Source of the DNA: Aquitalea magnusonii
GTDB taxonomy: Bacteria > Pseudomonadota > Gammaproteobacteria > Burkholderiales > Chromobacteriaceae
Length of the DNA stretch: 64,000 nucleotides
Reading direction: 5' to 3'
Assembly (NCBI RefSeq): GCF_002217795.2
Contig: NZ_AP018823.1
Location: 3,968,001-4,032,000, forward strand
Every line of letters begins with the position of its first letter. Within the stretch, counting starts at the first letter, position 1. Made by a program: the position numbers and the translations under genes. The notes below the pieces were generated by a model. It had not been told where the DNA came from, ran no database searches, and saw only the letters and a program-made list of their open reading frames with translations. This document shows, one piece after another, positions 9,108 through 19,136 of this stretch.

Positions 9108-9455
9108 CTAGGTCGGCTTGCGCTTGAAAGTGCGGGCAAAACCCAGCACGCAAGCAAAAAACACCACACTGATCGCCACTTCCCACAAGGCCAGGGTTTG
9201 CGATAGGCCGCTGTCGCCCCAGCTACGCATGATGCCTTCGGTGAAGAAGGCCAGGATGAACATGCTGGACCACTGGTAGGTATACAGCCGCTCTTTGAGA
9301 ATGCCCATCAGCGGTGCCAGCAGAACAACCGCCTTGAGCGCCAGGAAAGAGCCGCCGGGCCGAACCGGTGCCAGCCACAGCTCCCAGGCCAGGGTCAGCA
9401 GAATCAGGGCCACCAGACTGGCAGCCGCGCCGTAGTGAAACAGTTTTCGGTTCAT
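9108..9455 (-). CDS. DUF2069 family membrane protein
   Basis: A 115-residue integral membrane protein with about four hydrophobic segments and conserved features of the DUF2069 family (ALKAVVLLAPLMGILKERLYTYQWSSM). Its molecular function is not known. The start overlaps the tatC stop as ATGA, so it is translated as part of the tat unit, and a terminator follows directly. Co-location with tatC suggests only shared expression. Confidence 0.85.
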   Translation of the reverse strand: MNRKLFHYGAAASLVALILLTLAWELWLAPVRPGGSFLALKAVVLLAPLMGILKERLYTYQWSSMFILAFFTEGIMRSWGDSGLSQTLALWEVAISVVFFACVLGFARTFKRKPT

Positions 9456-10195
9456 TTATCCTGACTTCCAGCCGTCAAAGCCCGCGCCGGGCGCGCCATG
9501 AATACCGCCATGATGATGCCTACTTCGTACAGCAGCCACAGCGGTACGGCCAGCATGGTTTGCGACAACACATCCGGCGGCGTCACCACCGCCGCCACCA
9601 CGAAGGCAGCGACAATCACATAGGGCCGGCCCTCGCGCAGCTTGGCCACCGACACCACCCCCATGCGCACCAGCACAATCACGATGATAGGCACTTCAAA
9701 CGTCACGCCAAAGGCGATGAACATGCCCATGACAAACGACAGATACTTGTCGATGTCGGTCATCATGCTCACCCCGCTGGGCGTCATCATCGAGAAAAAG
9801 TGAAATGCCACCGGAAACACCAGGAAATAGGCAAAGGCCATGCCCAGCAAAAACAGCAGCACGCTAGCCACCACCAGCGGCAGGATCAGCCGCTTTTCAT
9901 GGCTGTACAAACCCGGCGCAACAAAAGCCCATACCTGGTACAGGGTGTTGGGCAGCGAAATGAGAAAAGCCACCAGCATGGTGAGCTTCATCGGCACGAA
10001 GAAAGTGGCTGTCACCTCGGTGGCAATCATGCTGCCGCCATTGGGCAGCGCATCCAGCAAGGGTTTGGCCAGCAAATGATAGATGTCGCCAGACCAGTGA
10101 AACAGGCCCAGGAACACCAGCATCAGGCCGAGAATGGCGCGCACCAGCCGTGTGCGCAGTTCCAGCAGGTGGACAAGCAGAGGTTGTTCGTTCAT
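9452..10195 (-). CDS. tatC: Sec-independent protein translocase subunit TatC
   Basis: A 247-residue, six-helix inner-membrane core of the twin-arginine translocase, which binds the RR signal peptide and exports folded proteins. Family signatures include the N-terminal HLLELRTRLVRA and the FxVPMKLTMLVAFLISLPNTLYQ region followed by FVAPGLYSHEKR. It overlaps tatB (ATGA) and DUF2069 (ATGA). Confidence 0.97.
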   Translation of the reverse strand: MNEQPLLVHLLELRTRLVRAILGLMLVFLGLFHWSGDIYHLLAKPLLDALPNGGSMIATEVTATFFVPMKLTMLVAFLISLPNTLYQVWAFVAPGLYSHEKRLILPLVVASVLLFLLGMAFAYFLVFPVAFHFFSMMTPSGVSMMTDIDKYLSFVMGMFIAFGVTFEVPIIVIVLVRMGVVSVAKLREGRPYVIVAAFVVAAVVTPPDVLSQTMLAVPLWLLYEVGIIMAVFMARPARALTAGSQDK

Positions 10196-10701
10196 GCGTG
10201 CGGACGGGACTCGGAGGAAGGCTGACTGGCCGGTGGCGGCGCATCAAACAGATCAAGCTGGTTTTCATCACGAACGGGCAGCTCCACGGCAGGCTTTTCC
10301 GCCACCACCGCAGAGACCACGGCGGCAGGAGCCGACTCGGCCTGCAAGTCCAGCCCGCCATGAATGGTGTGGGCGGCCTCTTCCAGCGGGGCCTTGGCCT
10401 CGGAGGATAGCTGCTGCAACTGGGCAGATTGCGCGGCCATTTCCTGCCGCACACCCTGCACTTCGGCTTCCATCTGCGCCTTGAAACTGCTGGCGGCATC
10501 CTGGATGTCGTTGCGCAAACCATCCAGCCCGCTCAGGTTGGCTTGCTGATGGATATCGGCCTTGACGCTGGCAACAAAGCGCTGCGCCCGCGCCACCAGC
10601 GCACCGAGGGTGCGGGCAACCGTGGGCAGGCGCTCAGGCCCCAGCACCACCAGCGCCACAATGCCGATCAGGAGGATTTCACCAAAGCTGATATCGAACA
10701 C
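10192..10701 (-). CDS. tatB: Sec-independent protein translocase subunit TatB
   Basis: A 169-residue single-span protein. The N-terminal helix (MFDISFGEILLIGIVALVVL) is followed by the GPERLP motif that distinguishes TatB from TatA, then an amphipathic helix and a long acidic/alanine-rich tail. With TatC it forms the signal-peptide receptor. It starts 15 bases after tatA and overlaps tatC. Confidence 0.96.
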   Translation of the reverse strand: MFDISFGEILLIGIVALVVLGPERLPTVARTLGALVARAQRFVASVKADIHQQANLSGLDGLRNDIQDAASSFKAQMEAEVQGVRQEMAAQSAQLQQLSSEAKAPLEEAAHTIHGGLDLQAESAPAAVVSAVVAEKPAVELPVRDENQLDLFDAPPPASQPSSESRPHA

Positions 10702-10716
10702 GATGCGGCCTGTGGC

Positions 10717-10920
10717 TTATTTCTTGTCGGATTCGTTGTCGATGATGCGACCGGTTTCGGCAGGCTTGTCGGCTTTCTCGTTTTCGCCCTTCATGCCTTC
10801 CTTGAAGCCGCGCACCGCGCCGCCCAGGTCTTCACCCACGTTTTTGAGTTTTTTGGTACCGAAAATCAGCACCACGATCAGCAGTACAACCAGCCAGTGC
10901 CAGATACTGAAAGAACCCAT
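10717..10920 (-). CDS. tatA: Sec-independent protein translocase subunit TatA
   Basis: A 67-residue pore-forming Tat component. One membrane helix ([19 protein letters not shown]) is followed by the amphipathic [15 protein letters not shown] segment and a charged tail. First of the tatABC-DUF2069 run, 57 bases after hinT, so hinT and the his genes may read into it. Confidence 0.96.
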   Translation of the reverse strand: MGSFSIWHWLVVLLIVVLIFGTKKLKNVGEDLGGAVRGFKEGMKGENEKADKPAETGRIIDNESDKK

Positions 10921-10977
10921 TGCAACTTCCTTTCAAAATGATCAGGCGCACCCGACAGGCGGCGCGCCGGCAAAGCG

Positions 10978-11301
10978 TCAGCCTTTATGGCCAAAAACAT
11001 GCACATGCAGGTGGAACACTTCCTGGCCGCCACCGCGACCGGTGTTGATGCCGGTCTTGAAGCCAGCGGCCAGCCCCTGCTCGGCGGCCAGCTTAGGCAC
11101 CAGGCCCATGATGCGGCCCAGCAGGGCTTCGTGTTCCGGACCGCAATCGGCCAGCGAGGCCACGTGCAGCTTGGGAATGATCAGGAAATGCACCGGTGCC
11201 AGCGGACGGATGTCATGGAAGGCCACGACATCCGCGTCTTCGTAAATCTTGTTGCAGGGAATCTCGCCTGCGGCGATCTTGCAGAAAATGCAGTCACTCA
11301 T
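10978..11301 (-). CDS. hinT: HIT-family purine nucleoside phosphoramidase (HinT-like)
   Basis: A 107-residue histidine-triad hydrolase. The N-terminal CIFCKIAAGEIP and the C-terminal triad HLHVHVFG define the HinT branch. The ATG at 11301 is chosen because MSDCIFCK is the conserved family start; an upstream in-frame extension carries no homology. It lies 22 bases after hisE, a common arrangement in betaproteobacteria. Confidence 0.94.
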   Translation of the reverse strand: MSDCIFCKIAAGEIPCNKIYEDADVVAFHDIRPLAPVHFLIIPKLHVASLADCGPEHEALLGRIMGLVPKLAAEQGLAAGFKTGINTGRGGGQEVFHLHVHVFGHKG

Positions 11302-11323
11302 CACATGGTCCTGTATGCGGAAT

Positions 11324-11644
11324 TCAGGAAGGGCGGGAGGCTTTTTCGTCGATGCCGGAAATGCCTTCACGGCGATGCAGCTCCATCAGCACATCTTCCG
11401 GGCGCAGGCCATGATAAGCCAGCAACACCATGGAGTGGAACCACAGGTCGGCCACTTCGCGCACCAGATGCAGCTTGTCCTTGTCCTTGGAAGCCATGAT
11501 GGTTTCTGCCGCCTCTTCTGCCACTTTTTTCAGAATGGCATCTTCGCCCTTGTGAAACAGCGAGGCCACATAAGAGGACTGGGGGCTCGCCTCGCGGCGG
11601 GCTTCCAGGGTATCGGCAACCGTCTTGAGCACATCGAAAGTCAT
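11324..11644 (-). CDS. hisE: Phosphoribosyl-ATP pyrophosphatase
   Basis: A 106-residue enzyme for the second step of histidine synthesis, hydrolysing PR-ATP to PR-AMP. The MazG-like helical signature [13 protein letters not shown] plus EVADLWFH with metal-binding acidic residues is present. It is encoded apart from hisI, not fused as in enterobacteria. The 124-base gap to hisI contains -10-like hexamers (TACAAT, TATACT on the minus strand), so a separate promoter is possible. Confidence 0.95.
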   Translation of the reverse strand: MTFDVLKTVADTLEARREASPQSSYVASLFHKGEDAILKKVAEEAAETIMASKDKDKLHLVREVADLWFHSMVLLAYHGLRPEDVLMELHRREGISGIDEKASRPS

Positions 11645-11768
11645 GATGCTTCACCTTTGCATACTGGGAATTCGGCAAGTATAGGCCGATTCGCTTCTCG
11701 GCCGTTAGCGCAGGACACGGCCTGCCATTGTAGCGACAACGCGTGACAATGAATTGATACGGAGCAAT

Positions 11769-12161
11769 TTAATGCTTGTGCTGATAAATGGCGGCCGGGT
11801 CTTTCAGCACTCCATCGACAATGCTCCAGCCACCGTTTTCGAAACGGCGGTAGAAACAGCTTTCGCGGCCGGTATGACAGGCAATGCCGCCGGCCTGCTG
11901 GATTTGCATCACAATCACGTCGCCATCGCAGTCCAGCCGCAGTTCCTGAACGGTTTGCAGGTGGCCGGACTCCTCGCCCTTTTTCCACAGCTTCTGGCGC
12001 GAACGGCTCCAGTAGTGGGCAATGCCGGTGTCAGCCGTCAGTTGCAGGCTTTCGCGGTTCATCCAGGCCACCATCAGCACACGGCCAGTGGCGCTGTCCT
12101 GGGCAATCGCCGTCACCAGGCCCTGGGCATCCCATTTGACTTCATCAAGCCAGTTGCTCAT
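11769..12161 (-). CDS. hisI: Phosphoribosyl-AMP cyclohydrolase
   Basis: A 130-residue zinc enzyme that opens the adenine ring of PR-AMP (third step). Conserved motifs are [25 protein letters not shown] and the metal-ligand region [13 protein letters not shown] with [11 protein letters not shown]. Its start overlaps the hisF stop (ATGA). Confidence 0.96.
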   Translation of the reverse strand: MSNWLDEVKWDAQGLVTAIAQDSATGRVLMVAWMNRESLQLTADTGIAHYWSRSRQKLWKKGEESGHLQTVQELRLDCDGDVIVMQIQQAGGIACHTGRESCFYRRFENGGWSIVDGVLKDPAAIYQHKH

Positions 12162-12925
12162 AGCCGCACCTCGATTCCGGCTGCGCGCATGGCCTCCTTG
12201 GCCTCGCGCACGGTGTATTCACTAAAGTGGAAGATGCTGGCGGCCAGCACGGCATCGGCCTTGCCCAGCTTCACCCCATCCACCAGATGCTGCAGATTGC
12301 CCACGCCGCCGGAGGCAATCACCGGAATGCCCACCCCTTCGGACACGGCACGGGTCAGCGGCAGGTTGAAGCCGATCTTGGTGCCGTCACGGTCCATGCT
12401 GGTGAGCAGGATTTCACCGGCACCGTATTCCTGCATCTTTTGCGCCCATGCCACGGCATCGATGCCGGTACGGTTGCGCCCGCCATGGGTAAACACTTCC
12501 CAGCGGTCGTTTTCCGGGGTGACGGCCTTGGCGTCCACCGCCACCACGATGCACTGGCTGCCAAACTTGGCGGCGGCTTCGCGCACCAGTTCGGGGTTGG
12601 TTACCGCAGCGGTATTGATGCTGACCTTGTCGGCACCGGCGTTGAGCAGGCGGCGGATGTCTTCCACCTTGCGCACGCCACCGCCCACGGTCAGCGGGAT
12701 GAACACCTGTTCGGCCACCGATTCGATCACATGCAGGATCAGGTCGCGGTCGTCAGAGCTGGCGGTAATGTCCAGAAAGGTAAGCTCGTCGGCACCTTGC
12801 TCGTTGTAGCGCCGGGCGATTTCCACCGGGTCGCCGGCATCGCGCAGGCCGACAAAGTTGACGCCCTTGACGACGCGACCGGCAGTCACGTCCAGGCAGG
12901 GAATAATGCGTTTGGCCAGAGTCAT
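12158..12925 (-). CDS. hisF: Imidazole glycerol phosphate synthase cyclase subunit
   Basis: A 255-residue (beta/alpha)8 barrel that converts PRFAR plus ammonia from HisH into IGP and AICAR. It begins [13 protein letters not shown], the conserved HisF N-terminus with the first catalytic aspartate; the second lies in [12 protein letters not shown]. The start at 12925 is chosen from this motif, as the in-frame stretch upstream runs through a terminator and has no homology. It overlaps hisI. Confidence 0.97.
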   Translation of the reverse strand: MTLAKRIIPCLDVTAGRVVKGVNFVGLRDAGDPVEIARRYNEQGADELTFLDITASSDDRDLILHVIESVAEQVFIPLTVGGGVRKVEDIRRLLNAGADKVSINTAAVTNPELVREAAAKFGSQCIVVAVDAKAVTPENDRWEVFTHGGRNRTGIDAVAWAQKMQEYGAGEILLTSMDRDGTKIGFNLPLTRAVSEGVGIPVIASGGVGNLQHLVDGVKLGKADAVLAASIFHFSEYTVREAKEAMRAAGIEVRL

Positions 12926-12940
12926 GTTTGCAACACAAAA

Positions 12941-12968
12941 AAATTTGGCCGAAGAGTCTTCGGCCAAA
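12941..12968 (-). terminator. Intrinsic terminator between hisA and hisF
   Basis: Perfect 11-bp stem TTTGGCCGAAG (12944-12954) and CTTCGGCCAAA (12958-12968) with a 3-base loop, followed by a T7 run on the minus strand. It lies just downstream of hisA and 16 bases before hisF, so it should reduce readthrough into hisFIE-hinT-tat. Confidence 0.85.
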
Positions 12969-12986
12969 CTGGGGGTTAAAACCGGA

Positions 12987-13730
12987 TCAGGCCTCGGACA
13001 GTTCGTCGGCCAGCGTCTGCGCGGCAGCAAAATCGATGCTGCCCTCATAGATGGCACGCCCGGTGATGGCACCTTCGATCCCTTCATCCTCAACCGCGCA
13101 CAAATTGCGTACATCGTCGAGATTGGTCAGGCCGCCGGAGGCGATCACCGGAATGGTCAGCGCCTGGGCCAGCTTGACGGTGGCTTCGATATTGACGCCA
13201 TTCATCATGCCGTCACGACCGATGTCGGTGTAGATCACCGAGTTGACACCGTAATCCTGGAAGCGCTTGGCCAGATCGATCACATTGTGATTGGTGATCT
13301 TGGCCCAGCCATCGATGGCCACCATGCCGTCCTTGGCATCCAGGCCGACAATCACCTGGCCGGGGAAGGCATCGCAGGCATCATGCAGAAAGCCCGGAGT
13401 TTTTACCGCGGCAGTCCCGATGATGACGTAGGACAAGCCCATGTCCAGGTATTTTTCGATGGTGTCCAGGTCGCGGATGCCGCCACCCAGTTGTACCGGC
13501 ATGTCATCGCCCACTTCCTGCAGGATGGAGCGGATGACATTCAGGTTCTTGGGTTTGCCGGCAAAGGCACCGTTCAGGTCAACCAGATGCAGACGGCGGG
13601 CACCTTGGTCTCTCCAGTGGGCGGCCACCTGGACCGGGTCATCGGAAAAGACGGTGGCATCGTCCATGACGCCCTGTTTCAGGCGTACGCATTGACCATC
13701 CTTGAGGTCGATAGCGGGTATAAGCAGCAT
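12987..13730 (-). CDS. hisA: Phosphoribosylformimino-5-aminoimidazole carboxamide ribotide isomerase
   Basis: A 247-residue TIM-barrel isomerase converting ProFAR to [22 protein letters not shown] carries the catalytic Asp, and [14 protein letters not shown] carries the second catalytic Asp and the phosphate loop. It follows hisH by 19 bases and is immediately followed by a strong terminator. Confidence 0.97.
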   Translation of the reverse strand: MLLIPAIDLKDGQCVRLKQGVMDDATVFSDDPVQVAAHWRDQGARRLHLVDLNGAFAGKPKNLNVIRSILQEVGDDMPVQLGGGIRDLDTIEKYLDMGLSYVIIGTAAVKTPGFLHDACDAFPGQVIVGLDAKDGMVAIDGWAKITNHNVIDLAKRFQDYGVNSVIYTDIGRDGMMNGVNIEATVKLAQALTIPVIASGGLTNLDDVRNLCAVEDEGIEGAITGRAIYEGSIDFAAAQTLADELSEA

Positions 13731-13749
13731 GGTGCTAGATCAACGTAAG

Positions 13750-14394
13750 TTAAACACTGCCATCCCATGCCAGGAAGTTCTTCATCATCTGAAGACCGGC
13801 ACGGTGGCTCTTTTCGGTATGGAACTGCGTCGCAAAAATATTGCCACGCCCGACGATACAGGAAAACCTGTCCGGGTACTCACTTTCCGCCAGCGTCAGC
13901 GCTGCATCAGCCGGGGCAAAGTGGTAGCTGTGGACAAAATAGAAGCGTTCGCCATCTTCTATCCCGGCAAACAGCGGATGGGACGAAGTCTGGTAAACAC
14001 GGTTCCAGCCCATGTGCGGCACTTTGAGGCGCTCGCCAGCGGCATCTGTCAGGTTAGCCGAAAAACGGACCACATTGCCCGGAAACAGGCCAAGTCCGGG
14101 GGTATCGCCTTCTTCACTGTGCTGGAAAAGCAACTGCGCACCGACGCAAATACCGAAAAACGGCTTGGTCTGCGTGGTTTCACGTACTGCCTCGGCCAGG
14201 CCGTAGCTGTTGAGCTCGCGCATGCAGTCCGGCATTGCCCCCTGACCGGGAAATACTACCTTGTCGGCCTTGACGATGGCTTCCGGGTCGCGGCTGAGGA
14301 AAATGTCCGCGCCCTGGTCGTTGACCGCCTGGATGGACTTGAGCACCGAGTGCAGATTGCCCATGCCATAGTCGATTACTGCGACTTTCATCAT
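13750..14394 (-). CDS. hisH: Imidazole glycerol phosphate synthase glutamine amidotransferase subunit
   Basis: A 214-residue class I glutaminase that feeds ammonia to HisF. The nucleophile Cys is in PFFGICVGAQLL, and the His-Glu pair in NIFATQFHTEKSHRAG. The oxyanion-strand region is FPGQGAMPDCM. It lies between hisB and hisA. Confidence 0.97.
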   Translation of the reverse strand: MMKVAVIDYGMGNLHSVLKSIQAVNDQGADIFLSRDPEAIVKADKVVFPGQGAMPDCMRELNSYGLAEAVRETTQTKPFFGICVGAQLLFQHSEEGDTPGLGLFPGNVVRFSANLTDAAGERLKVPHMGWNRVYQTSSHPLFAGIEDGERFYFVHSYHFAPADAALTLAESEYPDRFSCIVGRGNIFATQFHTEKSHRAGLQMMKNFLAWDGSV

Positions 14395-14428
14395 GTCCCT
14401 AACTGTTCAGATGAGAGTGGGCTGCGGC

Positions 14429-15022
14429 TCAGGCCGTCAGCGTACCCTTGGTGGACGGTGTGGCACCGCCCATGCGTTCGTCCACTTCACAGGCCATGCG
14501 CAGCGCGCGGCCAAAGGCCTTGAAGATGGTTTCGGCCTGATGGTGGCTGTTTACCCCGCGCAGATTGTCGATATGCAGGGTCACCATGCTGTGGTTGACG
14601 AAGCCATGGAAAAACTCGGAGAACAGGTCGACATCGAACTGGCCGATGCTGGCGCGGGTGTATTCCACGTTGTACACCAGGCCGGGACGGCCGGAGAGGT
14701 CGATCACCACGCGGCTGAGCGCTTCGTCCAGCGGCACGTAGGCATGGCCGTAACGGCGGATGCCCTTCTTGTCGCCAATGGCCTTGGCAAAGGCCTGGCC
14801 CAGCGTGATGCCGATGTCTTCCACCGTGTGGTGGGCATCGATGTGCAAATCGCCCTTGGCCACGATGTCCAGGTCGATCAGGCCGTGGCGGGCAATCTGG
14901 TCCATCATGTGGTCGAGAAAGGGCACGCCGGTATCGAAATGGCTGCGGCCAGTACCATCCAGGTTCAGGGTGACGGTGATCTGGGTTTCCAGGGTGTTGC
15001 GGGTAACGGAGGCTGTTCTCAT
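14429..15022 (-). CDS. hisB: Imidazoleglycerol-phosphate dehydratase
   Basis: A 197-residue manganese enzyme, the monofunctional dehydratase without a phosphatase domain. Metal motifs are [24 protein letters not shown] and [13 protein letters not shown]. The start at 15022 (MRTASVTRN) lies 4 bases after the hisC stop; the open frame further upstream overlaps hisC and shows no homology. Confidence 0.97.
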   Translation of the reverse strand: MRTASVTRNTLETQITVTLNLDGTGRSHFDTGVPFLDHMMDQIARHGLIDLDIVAKGDLHIDAHHTVEDIGITLGQAFAKAIGDKKGIRRYGHAYVPLDEALSRVVIDLSGRPGLVYNVEYTRASIGQFDVDLFSEFFHGFVNHSMVTLHIDNLRGVNSHHQAETIFKAFGRALRMACEVDERMGGATPSTKGTLTA

Positions 15023-15026
15023 GATT

Positions 15027-16097
15027 TCAGGCAAAGTAGCCGGCCAGTGCAGCAAGCACGGCCGTGTTTTCATCCGGACTGCCCACGGTGAGGCGCAGAC
15101 AGTTGTCGAGCAGCGGGTGGCTGCCATGCAAGTTCTTGATCAGGATGCCATTTTTCTTCAGGAAGGCAAACAGTTCTGCGGCATCCGGCACGCGGATGGT
15201 GACAAAATTGGCCTGTGAAGCAAATACCGTCAGCGCGCGGTACTGACGCAAAGCTTGCAACAGGCGCTGGCGTTCGTCGCGCAGGGTCTGTGCCTGCTGC
15301 ATGAACACCGCCAGATGGCGCAGCGCAAAGCGGGCGGCCGCCTGGGTCAGTACATTGATGTTGTAGGGCGGGCGTACCTTGTCCAGCTCGTCTATCCATT
15401 CGGCACAGCCTGCGGCATAGCCCAGGCGCAAACCGGCCAGGCCCAGCTTGGACAGGGTGCGCATCACCAGCAGATTAGGTCGGCTGCCGGCCAGATCCAT
15501 CAGGCTGTCGCTGGCAAAGGCCTGATAGGCTTCATCCACCACCACCAGTCCCGGCGCGGCATCCAGCACGGCCAGTACCTGCTCGCGGGCAAACTGCGGG
15601 CCGGTGGGATTATTGGGATAAGACAGGAACACCACCGCCGGCTGATGGCTGGCAATGGCCGCCAGCAAGGCTGGCAGATCCAGGCTGAAATCGGCATTCA
15701 GCGGCACCCCGACATACTGCAGGCCGGAGAACAGCGCATTCATGCGGTACATGACAAAGGACGGTTCCAGCGCCAGCATCACCGCGCCAGGGCGGGCCAG
15801 CGCCTGGGCAATCAGAGTGATGATTTCGTCCGAACCATTGCCCAGCAGCACACTGGCGGCAGCCGGTATGTCAAACGCAGCCTTCAGTTCGTCCTTCAGC
15901 CCGCCGCCATGCGGATCGGGATAACGGTTGATGGCGACGTCGGCCAGGCACTGCCCCAGTTCGGCGCGCAATGCATCGGGCAGCGCGTAGGGATTTTCCA
16001 TGGCGTCCAGCTTGATGAGGCCGCTGGCGTTGGCCACATGGTAGGCCTTGATTCCGGCGATTTCCGGACGGACCAGTTGCTTGGCAGTCAATGTCAT
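15027..16097 (-). CDS. hisC: Histidinol-phosphate aminotransferase
   Basis: A 356-residue class I/II PLP aminotransferase. The Schiff-base lysine lies in [28 protein letters not shown] carries the substrate-binding Asn-Pro-Thr-Gly motif, and [11 protein letters not shown] is the N-terminal signature. The start at 16097 (MTLTAKQLV) was preferred over an upstream in-frame Met. The hisD terminator 190 bases upstream implies a separate promoter in 16098-16282. Confidence 0.95.
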   Translation of the reverse strand: MTLTAKQLVRPEIAGIKAYHVANASGLIKLDAMENPYALPDALRAELGQCLADVAINRYPDPHGGGLKDELKAAFDIPAAASVLLGNGSDEIITLIAQALARPGAVMLALEPSFVMYRMNALFSGLQYVGVPLNADFSLDLPALLAAIASHQPAVVFLSYPNNPTGPQFAREQVLAVLDAAPGLVVVDEAYQAFASDSLMDLAGSRPNLLVMRTLSKLGLAGLRLGYAAGCAEWIDELDKVRPPYNINVLTQAAARFALRHLAVFMQQAQTLRDERQRLLQALRQYRALTVFASQANFVTIRVPDAAELFAFLKKNGILIKNLHGSHPLLDNCLRLTVGSPDENTAVLAALAGYFA

Positions 16098-16282
16098 GAT
16101 GATTGGGCTGTGCCGGCTGCCTGTGACAACCGACCCGGCCATGCAGGTCAACAGGGGCGTTGTCAGTACAACGCTGGAGGGGGCTATCCTACCGTGTTCG
16201 GTGATTTTGGGCTAGTTGCCCGCCGTGGCAAGCCAGCGTGACGGCACGAGAAATCGACATTTGACGACATTTTCACCGCACG

Positions 16283-16315
16283 AAAAAAACAGGGCCGGTA
16301 TGGATCCGGCCCTGT
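16283..16315 (-). terminator. Intrinsic terminator after hisD
   Basis: Stem ACAGGGCCGG (16289-16298) and CCGGCCCTGT (16306-16315) with a 7-base loop, followed by T7 on the minus strand. It separates hisGD from hisCBHA. Confidence 0.88.
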
Positions 16316-16335
16316 CTTCAGCTGAAGTGATTTTC

Positions 16336-17628
16336 TCAGGATTCCAGCCGCAGTTCGGCAGCACGAGCGTGGGCGGTCAGGCCTTCGCCATGCGCCAGTA
16401 CGCTGGCAATCTTGCCCAGTTTCTGCGCGCCGGCGGCAGACACGCGAATCAGGCTGGAGCGTTTCTGGAAGTCGTACACGCCCAGCGGGCTGGCGAAACG
16501 TGCGGTGCGGCTGGTGGGCAGCACGTGGTTGGGGCCGGCACAGTAGTCGCCCAGGCTTTCCGAGGTGAAACGGCCCATGAAGATGGCACCGGCATGACGC
16601 AGCAGCGGCAGGCTGGCGTCCGGATCGGCCACCGACAGCTCCAGATGTTCCGGCGCAATGTAATTGGCAATCTCGCAGGCTTCGGTCAGATCGCGCACCT
16701 GGATCAGCGCTCCACGGTTGCCCAGGCTGGCTTCGATGATGGCGCGGCGCGGCATGCTGGGCAGCAGCTTTTCAATGCTGGCTTCCACTTCGGCAATGTA
16801 TTCCGCCGACGGACACAACAGGATGGCCTGGGCGATTTCGTCGTGCTCAGCCTGGCTGAACAGGTCCATGGCAATCCAGTCGGCCGGGGTGTTGCCATCG
16901 CAAATCACCAGAATCTCGGACGGGCCGGCCACCATGTCGATGCCCACCACGCCGAACACGCGACGTTTGGCAGCGGCCACATAGGCATTGCCCGGCCCGG
17001 TAATCTTGTCCACCTGCGGGATGGTTTCCGTGCCATAGGCCAGCGCGGCCACGGCCTGGGCACCGCCACAGGTGAATACCTTGTCCACACCGGCGATGAA
17101 AGCGGCGGCCAGCACCAGATCGTTGCGCTCACCTTGCGGGGTGGGCACCACCATGATGATTTCGCCCACACCGGCCACCTTGGCCGGCATCGCGTTCATC
17201 AGCACCGAGCTCGGATACGCTGCCTTGCCACCGGGCACGTAGATGCCGACGCGGTCCAGCGCGGTGACTTGCTGGCCCAGCAGGGTGCCGTCTTCGTCCT
17301 CGTAGCTCCAGGAGTGGGCCAACTGTTTCTCGTGGTAGCGGCGCACACGTTCGGCGGCGGCGCTCAGGGCCTGTTGCACTTCGGCCGGCAGCCGCTGCCA
17401 GGCGGCTTCCAGTTGCTCCCGCGACAGGGTGAGCTCGGCCATGGAGGTGGCCTGCATGCGGTCGAAGCGGTTGGTGTATTCCAGTACCGCAGCGTCACCG
17501 CGCGCCTTGACGTCATCACAGATGGCGGCAACCGCGCTGTCTACCGCCGGGTCCTGCGCGGTTTCAAAGGCCAGCAGTGCTTGCAGTTGCTGCTGGAAAT
17601 CAGCTTGGGTCGAAGACAGTTTCAGCAT
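16336..17628 (-). CDS. hisD: Histidinol dehydrogenase
   Basis: A 430-residue zinc- and NAD-dependent enzyme catalysing the last two oxidations of histidine synthesis. Signatures are [31 protein letters not shown] and [13 protein letters not shown] with zinc-binding Gln/His. The C-terminal GPNHVLPT motif is also present. It starts 17 bases after hisG and ends at a terminator. Confidence 0.98.
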   Translation of the reverse strand: MLKLSSTQADFQQQLQALLAFETAQDPAVDSAVAAICDDVKARGDAAVLEYTNRFDRMQATSMAELTLSREQLEAAWQRLPAEVQQALSAAAERVRRYHEKQLAHSWSYEDEDGTLLGQQVTALDRVGIYVPGGKAAYPSSVLMNAMPAKVAGVGEIIMVVPTPQGERNDLVLAAAFIAGVDKVFTCGGAQAVAALAYGTETIPQVDKITGPGNAYVAAAKRRVFGVVGIDMVAGPSEILVICDGNTPADWIAMDLFSQAEHDEIAQAILLCPSAEYIAEVEASIEKLLPSMPRRAIIEASLGNRGALIQVRDLTEACEIANYIAPEHLELSVADPDASLPLLRHAGAIFMGRFTSESLGDYCAGPNHVLPTSRTARFASPLGVYDFQKRSSLIRVSAAGAQKLGKIASVLAHGEGLTAHARAAELRLES

Positions 17629-17645
17629 GGGATTCCGTTTCTGCC

Positions 17646-18287
17646 TTATGCCGGTACGGCAGAGGCAAAGGCATCCAGCACCGGCTGGATGCGGTCGTAT
17701 TTGAGCTTGAGCGCGGCCTGGTTCACCACCAGACGTGAACTGATGTCGATGATGTGTTCCACCGCCACCAGATTGTTGGCGCGCAGGGTGCCGCCGGTGG
17801 ATACCAAGTCAACGATGGCATCGGCCAGCCCTACCAGCGGTGCCAGTTCCATCGAGCCGTACAGCTTGATGATGTCCACATGCACGCCCTTGGCGGCAAA
17901 GTGTTCGCGGGCGATTTTCGGGTACTTGGTGGCCACTTTCAGGCGTGCGCCCTGGCGTACCGCATTCTGGTAGTCAAAGCCGTTTTCCACCGCCACCATC
18001 ATCTTGCACTTGGCAATGTTCAGGTCCAGCGGCTGATACAGGCCGTCGCCGCCGTGTTCGATCAGCACGTCGCGACCGGCAATGCCCAGATCGGCAGCAC
18101 CGTACTGCACATAGGTGGGGACGTCCGACGCTCTTACAATCACCAGCCGCACATCGGCATGATTGGTACCGATGATGAGCTTGCGCGAGGATTCCGGATC
18201 TTCCGCCGGAACAATGCCGGCAGCGGCCAGCAGGGGCAGGGTTTCTTCAAAGATGCGCCCTTTGGACAGGGCAATAGTCAGGGTCAT
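17646..18287 (-). CDS. hisG: ATP phosphoribosyltransferase, short form
   Basis: A 213-residue catalytic subunit for the first, committed step (ATP + PRPP). It lacks the C-terminal regulatory ACT-like domain, so by family knowledge it should need a HisZ regulatory subunit; no hisZ is in the window. Motifs include [33 protein letters not shown] and [14 protein letters not shown]. It lies 39 bases downstream of the PilZ gene on the same strand. Confidence 0.96.
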   Translation of the reverse strand: MTLTIALSKGRIFEETLPLLAAAGIVPAEDPESSRKLIIGTNHADVRLVIVRASDVPTYVQYGAADLGIAGRDVLIEHGGDGLYQPLDLNIAKCKMMVAVENGFDYQNAVRQGARLKVATKYPKIAREHFAAKGVHVDIIKLYGSMELAPLVGLADAIVDLVSTGGTLRANNLVAVEHIIDISSRLVVNQAALKLKYDRIQPVLDAFASAVPA

Positions 18288-18326
18288 GATATTAGACAGG
18301 CAATGGAATGGGTAAGAAGGCCGTCA

Positions 18327-19091
18327 TCAGCCGACCAGAGCGCGGCGTTCCCGCTCCAGATGGCCGACATAACGCTGTACCAGCGTTTCCGACGACGGCG
18401 TCATGTTGAGAAAGGCGCAGCCGACACGTACTGCATCGTTACCGTTGCGCAAACGGGTGCTCAGATGGTGGCGGATTTCGATGCCCACCCGCAGGCTGCC
18501 CATGGGTTTGAGCTCGAAGGTGCAATTCTGGTATTGCTGGCCAAGCTCGAAACCTGGCGTTTGCGGTGCGGGCAGCCACAGGCTGCAGCCGCCCAGACTG
18601 ATGTCGAACAGCACTAGGTCAAGCGGCTGGTGCGGGTAATCGGCAATATGGCAGCTAACCGGATTGCCGACCGGGGTCTGGATGCGGAAAAACTCGCGGC
18701 GCTGCAGCTTGATCACCTGCTCGGGCAGGTCCACCTCGAAGGCCGGACCGCTGTCCAGCATCACCTTGCGCGCGGCGGTGGTGACAAACTGGGTTTTCAC
18801 CCCTTCGGGCGAGCAGACAAACACATTGCGTTCACTGGCCAGCAACTGCTCGTTGGTGACCGGGTCTGCGCCCCAGTCCAGCAGCAGCACGCCACGCTTG
18901 GCATCGACTTCCAGAAAGCGGGTGAGAATGAAGGTTTTTCCCTTATTGGAAAACACCGTCACCATGTGGCCAGACTTGGCGATGGACGCCAGATGATGCA
19001 CCACCTCAACCGGTGTGGCCAGGGTATACCTGGACAGATCGGGCGGGGCATGATCGCCATGCGGCATACCGGCGGTATTGTCTTGGCTCAC
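18327..19091 (-). CDS. YcgR-like PilZ domain flagellar brake protein
   Basis: A 254-residue c-di-GMP receptor candidate. The N-terminal ~140 residues form a PilZN (YcgR) domain. The C-terminal PilZ domain has QRREFFR with the arginine signature and DISLGGCSLW matching (D/N)xSxxG, which together bind c-di-GMP. YcgR proteins slow flagellar rotation when c-di-GMP is high. It sits alone among unrelated genes, 39 bases before hisG, with no flagellar gene nearby. The sco1 stop lies 45 bases upstream of its start. Confidence 0.88.
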   Translation of the reverse strand: MSQDNTAGMPHGDHAPPDLSRYTLATPVEVVHHLASIAKSGHMVTVFSNKGKTFILTRFLEVDAKRGVLLLDWGADPVTNEQLLASERNVFVCSPEGVKTQFVTTAARKVMLDSGPAFEVDLPEQVIKLQRREFFRIQTPVGNPVSCHIADYPHQPLDLVLFDISLGGCSLWLPAPQTPGFELGQQYQNCTFELKPMGSLRVGIEIRHHLSTRLRNGNDAVRVGCAFLNMTPSSETLVQRYVGHLERERRALVG

Positions 19092-19136
19092 GATGGGTGC
19101 TTCTTTCCGCTGTAAATGTGAATCGTTGCCTCAATT

